From an uncultured Campylobacteraceae bacterium (GTDB lineage: Bacteria > Campylobacterota > Campylobacteria > Campylobacterales > Arcobacteraceae): a stretch of 26,928 nt of DNA. Below, in pieces: positions 24,637 to 26,928 of the stretch (position 1 is its first letter; the number at the start of each line of letters is the position of its first letter). The stretch lies in the NCBI GenBank assembly GCA_913057765.1, contig CAJXPH010000009.1, positions 1 through 26,928 of the forward strand, in the 5' to 3' direction. The notes under the pieces are model-generated. The model saw only the letters and a program-made list of their open reading frames with translations. It searched no databases and was not told the origin of the DNA. Made by a program: the position numbers and the translations under genes.

Positions 24637-25284
24637 ATGAATCCAATTAAAAATCTAATAAGAGGGAATAAACTCTTTAGAAAATACCATTTCCCTGACT
24701 TTAAACAAGAACTTGACGAACTAGTTAAAAATGGTCAAAAACCAAGTATTTTGTTTATCAGTTGTTGTGATAGTAGAATTACCCCAGATTTCATGGTTGG
24801 AAGTAAACCAGGTGATTTATTTGTATTAAGAAACATAGGTAATTTCGTACCTCCCTTTAGTGCAACGGGAGATTTTCATGGTACTGCATCTGCAATTGAA
24901 TATGCAGTTTCAGTTTTAAATATCTCAAATATAATTGTATGTGGACATTCTCATTGTGGGGCATGTCAAAGTCTTTATCAAGAAATTCCTACAAATGATG
25001 ACTTTATAAATATAAGAAAATGGTTGAAACTAGGAGAGAAAGCTAAAAAAATTACTTTAGAAGAGACATACTTTTCAAAAGAAGCACTCTATAGAGCTAC
25101 TGAAAAGAATTCAATTGTATGCCAATTAGAAAATCTTTTGACCTACCCTTATATAGACAAAAAAATAGAAAATGGAACAATGAAAATCCATGGCTGGTAT
25201 TATAATCTAGAAGATGGTTCTATTGAGTTTTACGACAAAAAAAATACTACTTTTAAAGATATCTTTGAATATCAAGAGTATTAG
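24637..25284 (+). CDS. Beta-class carbonic anhydrase
   Basis: A 215-residue zinc enzyme that interconverts CO2 and bicarbonate. Zinc ligands Cys43, His104 and Cys107 are visible in 'SCCDSRITP' and 'CGHSHCGAC', with the catalytic Asp45-Arg47 pair intact and 'LRNIGNFVPPF' typical of the family. Carbonic anhydrase supplies bicarbonate in capnophilic Campylobacterota. There is no Shine-Dalgarno; TAAAAT (24625-24630) stands six bases from the ATG, suggesting a leaderless message. It has its own unit between the kinase and luxS. Confidence 0.95.
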   Translation: MNPIKNLIRGNKLFRKYHFPDFKQELDELVKNGQKPSILFISCCDSRITPDFMVGSKPGDLFVLRNIGNFVPPFSATGDFHGTASAIEYAVSVLNISNIIVCGHSHCGACQSLYQEIPTNDDFINIRKWLKLGEKAKKITLEETYFSKEALYRATEKNSIVCQLENLLTYPYIDKKIENGTMKIHGWYYNLEDGSIEFYDKKNTTFKDIFEYQEY

Positions 25285-25302
25285 AAAATATTAATCTAAC
25301 TA

Positions 25303-25308
25303 TATAAT
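25303..25308 (+). promoter_or_regulatory. -10 element of luxS
   Basis: TATAAT lies 44 bases ahead of the luxS ATG, within 'ACTATATAATAG', giving a leader of about 38 bases that contains AGGAAT near the start codon. No -35 is evident. Confidence 0.5.
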
Positions 25309-25352
25309 AGAAATTGGTAGAATTCTATAAATAAAAAATTAGGAATTATAAA

Positions 25353-25868
25353 ATGCCATTATTAGATTCATTTAGAGTTGACCATACAATTATGCCAGCA
25401 CCAGCTGTTAGAGTTGCTAAAACAATGAAATCACCATCAGGCGATATTATTACAGTATTTGATTTAAGATTTTGTGTACCAAATGAAAAAATGTTAAGTG
25501 AAAGAGGTATTCATACTTTAGAACATCTATTTGCAGGATTTATTAGAGAACATTTAAACTCTGATACAGTTGAGATAATTGATGTTTCTCCAATGGGTTG
25601 TAGAACTGGCTTCTACATGAGTTTACTTGGAAATCCAGATGAAAAAACAGTTGGAACTGCTTGGAAAAAAGCTATGGAAGATGTTTTAAATGTACCAACT
25701 CAAAACGATATCCCAGAGTTAAATATATTTCAATGTGGAACATGTGAAATGCATTCACTTGATGAAGCAAAAGATATTGCAAAAGATATTTTAAGCCAAG
25801 AAATCGGTGTAATGTCAAATAAAGAGTTATATTTATCTGAAGAAAAATTAGGTTCATTAGGAAACTAA
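25353..25868 (+). CDS. luxS: S-ribosylhomocysteine lyase LuxS
   Basis: A 171-residue enzyme that splits S-ribosylhomocysteine into homocysteine and 4,5-dihydroxy-2,3-pentanedione, the precursor of autoinducer-2, as part of the activated methyl cycle. Metal ligands His54, His58 ('HTLEH') and Cys128 ('FQCGTCEMHS') are present, as are catalytic Cys83 ('SPMGCRTGFYMSL') and Glu57. Length and start 'MPLLDSFRVDH' are canonical. The next gene starts at the base after its stop codon. Confidence 0.98.
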   Translation: MPLLDSFRVDHTIMPAPAVRVAKTMKSPSGDIITVFDLRFCVPNEKMLSERGIHTLEHLFAGFIREHLNSDTVEIIDVSPMGCRTGFYMSLLGNPDEKTVGTAWKKAMEDVLNVPTQNDIPELNIFQCGTCEMHSLDEAKDIAKDILSQEIGVMSNKELYLSEEKLGSLGN

Positions 25869-26312
25869 TTGGAAAAAGAATTAAACCTTTTTAAAGGTCT
25901 GTTCCAGCCTTTTCAAAATATTGCAATACTTCATATCAATAACGGGATTGAATTTTTAAATCCTGTTATTGAAGAAGTAGCAAATAGTTTAGAAGGTAAT
26001 ATAAACTACATTAAATTTGTTGATGAGAATTCTGCAAAACTTAGAGCTACAGCTAGAGAATTTGAATACATTATTCTTTCAGATATTTTATTTCACTGTC
26101 CAAACAGAGATAAAGTAATAAAAGTTATGTATAAAGCATTGGAAAATTCAGCAAATATTGTAATTTTAGAAAAAAAATCAAACGATAATTTAGAAGAAAT
26201 AAAAACACTCCTTGATAAAACCTCTTTTGTAGCAATTAACAATATTGATTTATTTGAAGACTATCATTTAATTACAGCCAAAAAACTTCATATGTGGGGT
26301 AGTGGGTTATAA
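25869..26312 (+). CDS. Rossmann-like protein co-transcribed with luxS (degenerate methyltransferase?)
   Basis: I do not recognise a named family for this 147-residue protein. The start is TTG directly after the luxS stop, with AGGA eight bases upstream inside luxS. The strand-helix pattern resembles a small class-I methyltransferase: strand 1 'IAILHINNG' where the glycine-rich SAM loop would be, strand 2 'IKFVDE', strand 4 'FEYIILSDILFHCPN', strand 5 'ANIVILEKK' and a final 'YHLITAKKLHMWGSG'. The SAM-binding GxGxG is missing, so catalysis is doubtful. Its coupling to luxS suggests a role near the methyl cycle, which is inference only. Confidence 0.75.
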   Translation: MEKELNLFKGLFQPFQNIAILHINNGIEFLNPVIEEVANSLEGNINYIKFVDENSAKLRATAREFEYIILSDILFHCPNRDKVIKVMYKALENSANIVILEKKSNDNLEEIKTLLDKTSFVAINNIDLFEDYHLITAKKLHMWGSGL

Positions 26313-26370
26313 CCATTTTAACAAAAACTTTATTTCCAAATAACTCCTAATTATATACTTATTTAATAAA

Positions 26371-26403
26371 TGAGACAATTCTGAGACATTATCTAGATAT
26401 CAT
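26371..26403 (+). promoter_or_regulatory. Direct-repeat promoter of the terminal lipoprotein gene
   Basis: TGAGACA occurs at 26371-26377 and 26382-26388 with the 4-base spacer ATTC, and nine bases later comes TATCAT (26398-26403), a -10 candidate. The geometry equals that of the pst promoter at 599-632, but the repeat sequence shares only four of seven bases with it. An OmpR-family regulator is the likely binder. Confidence 0.5.
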
Positions 26404-26445
26404 CTTTTGTAAAGAAATATGAAAAATACTAATTAAAGGAAAAAT

Positions 26446-26880
26446 ATGAAAAAGTTAAGTTTACTCTTTTTAATTAGTCTAATCTTCTTATTCAGCGGAT
26501 GTACACCAAATTATAATATTGAACCAAAATTTAATGAGAATAAGAAAACACTTACAATTAATAATACTGTATTTCAGGACTCATCTATCGATTCTAAAAT
26601 CACTAACGGTACTAGTTTTAGAGGTGATATTAGATCAAAAATTATAAATTATAAATTATATAATCAAGAATGTAAAAGAATTCAATATCGAAATCTAAAA
26701 GTTGGAGATAAAACTTATATGGCTGTATCAGAAAAAGATAGAATCTTCGATTATTATGATAAGGGAACCTGCTATGTTACAACTATCTCAAATCTAAACT
26801 TTTTGTCATGTCAAAATACTATTTTCTCTGAAATTTTCTTTTATATAACAAGTGATGTAAGAAATCAATATGGATATGAT
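26446..26880 (+). CDS. Lipoprotein of unknown function, 3' truncated
   Basis: The first 145 residues of a lipoprotein. The signal peptide 'MKKLSLLFLISLIFLFSGC' ends in lipobox FSGC with Cys19. The mature part is mixed strand and charged, with Cys residues in 'YNQECKRIQYR', 'YDKGTCYVTT' and 'NFLSCQNT' that could form disulfides or bind a ligand; I know no family. AAAGGA precedes the ATG. The frame runs on through the sequencing adapter (26881-26928), adding a false tail with 'LSLIHISEPTRP', so the true C-terminus is unknown. Confidence 0.82.
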
Positions 26881-26928
26881 CTGTCTCTTATACACATCTC
26901 CGAGCCCACGAGACCAGAGAGGATCTCG
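26881..26928. other. Untrimmed Illumina Nextera adapter and i7 index (artefact)
   Basis: These 48 bases are not genomic. They read, in order, the reverse-complemented Tn5 mosaic end CTGTCTCTTATACACATCT (26881-26899), CCGAGCCCACGAGAC (26900-26914), an eight-base index CAGAGAGG (26915-26922, which I recall as Nextera N708) and ATCTCG (26923-26928), the start of the P7 flow-cell sequence. The local GC content is far above that of the rest. Confidence 0.98.

Noticed and set aside
26881..26928. Extra C-terminal residues on the last lipoprotein, GC-rich and unlike the rest
   Set aside because: They are translation of the Nextera adapter, not genomic coding sequence.
1..26928. CRISPR array, tRNA or rRNA genes, insertion sequence or phage genes
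   Set aside because: No regularly spaced repeats, cloverleaf genes, transposase or phage proteins, or terminal inverted repeats were seen.

Overview
The window is 26.9 kb of AT-rich, gene-dense DNA from a Campylobacterota bacterium, most likely an Arcobacter-like (Arcobacteraceae) species. The evidence is the low GC content, the histidine kinases with an 'AHQWRQPL'-type H-box, the single-chain pyruvate:ferredoxin oxidoreductase, and the T-rich promoters that mostly lack a -35 element. It looks like ordinary chromosome: no insertion sequence, phage, CRISPR array, tRNA or rRNA was seen, and no gene-free stretch exceeds 300 bases. It is clearly the full extent of an assembled contig. The last 48 bases (26881-26928) are untrimmed Illumina Nextera adapter plus an i7 index, and the first 7 bases match the end of the Tn5 mosaic end.

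Layout. 2-604: C-terminal part of a GGDEF-domain protein. 664-6744: phosphate block pstC-pstA-pstB-phoU, a PsiE-like membrane protein, then a PhoB/PhoR-like two-component pair; pstS is not in the window. A Pho-box-like direct repeat and -10 sit at 599-632. 6821-7635: rplM-rpsI with a strong terminator. 7749-9248: extracytoplasmic peptide-type solute-binding protein. 9332-9985: HAD phosphatase. 10203-13772: nifJ, with a strong terminator. 13933-17870: small membrane protein, MarR regulator, secreted double SnoaL/NTF2-like protein, AraC regulator and YqhD-type aldehyde reductase, an inducible accessory or stress cassette with visible operators. 18022-18570: DUF1439-type lipoprotein. 18691-24586: tctC-tctB-tctA tripartite carboxylate transporter with its own response regulator and Cache/PAS histidine kinase. 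24637-25284: beta-carbonic anhydrase. 25353-26312: luxS and a Rossmann-like protein. 26446-26880: start of a lipoprotein, cut by the adapter.

How it works together. The phosphate block joins uptake (PstCAB), signalling (PhoU, kinase, regulator) and a phosphate-starvation membrane protein. The Tct block joins a high-affinity carboxylate uptake system to the two-component system expected to sense its substrate. The MarR/SnoaL unit has a consensus promoter (TTGACA-17-TATAAT) whose spacer is filled by a 16-bp palindrome, with a second copy just downstream, so it is probably tightly repressed and strongly inducible. The AraC regulator beside YqhD resembles the E. coli YqhC-YqhD pair for aldehyde detoxification. 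The most notable signals are non-coding: the MarR-type operator pair, two promoters sharing a 7-4-7 direct-repeat plus 10-bp-to--10 architecture, and several genes with no Shine-Dalgarno and a -10 placed for leaderless transcripts.
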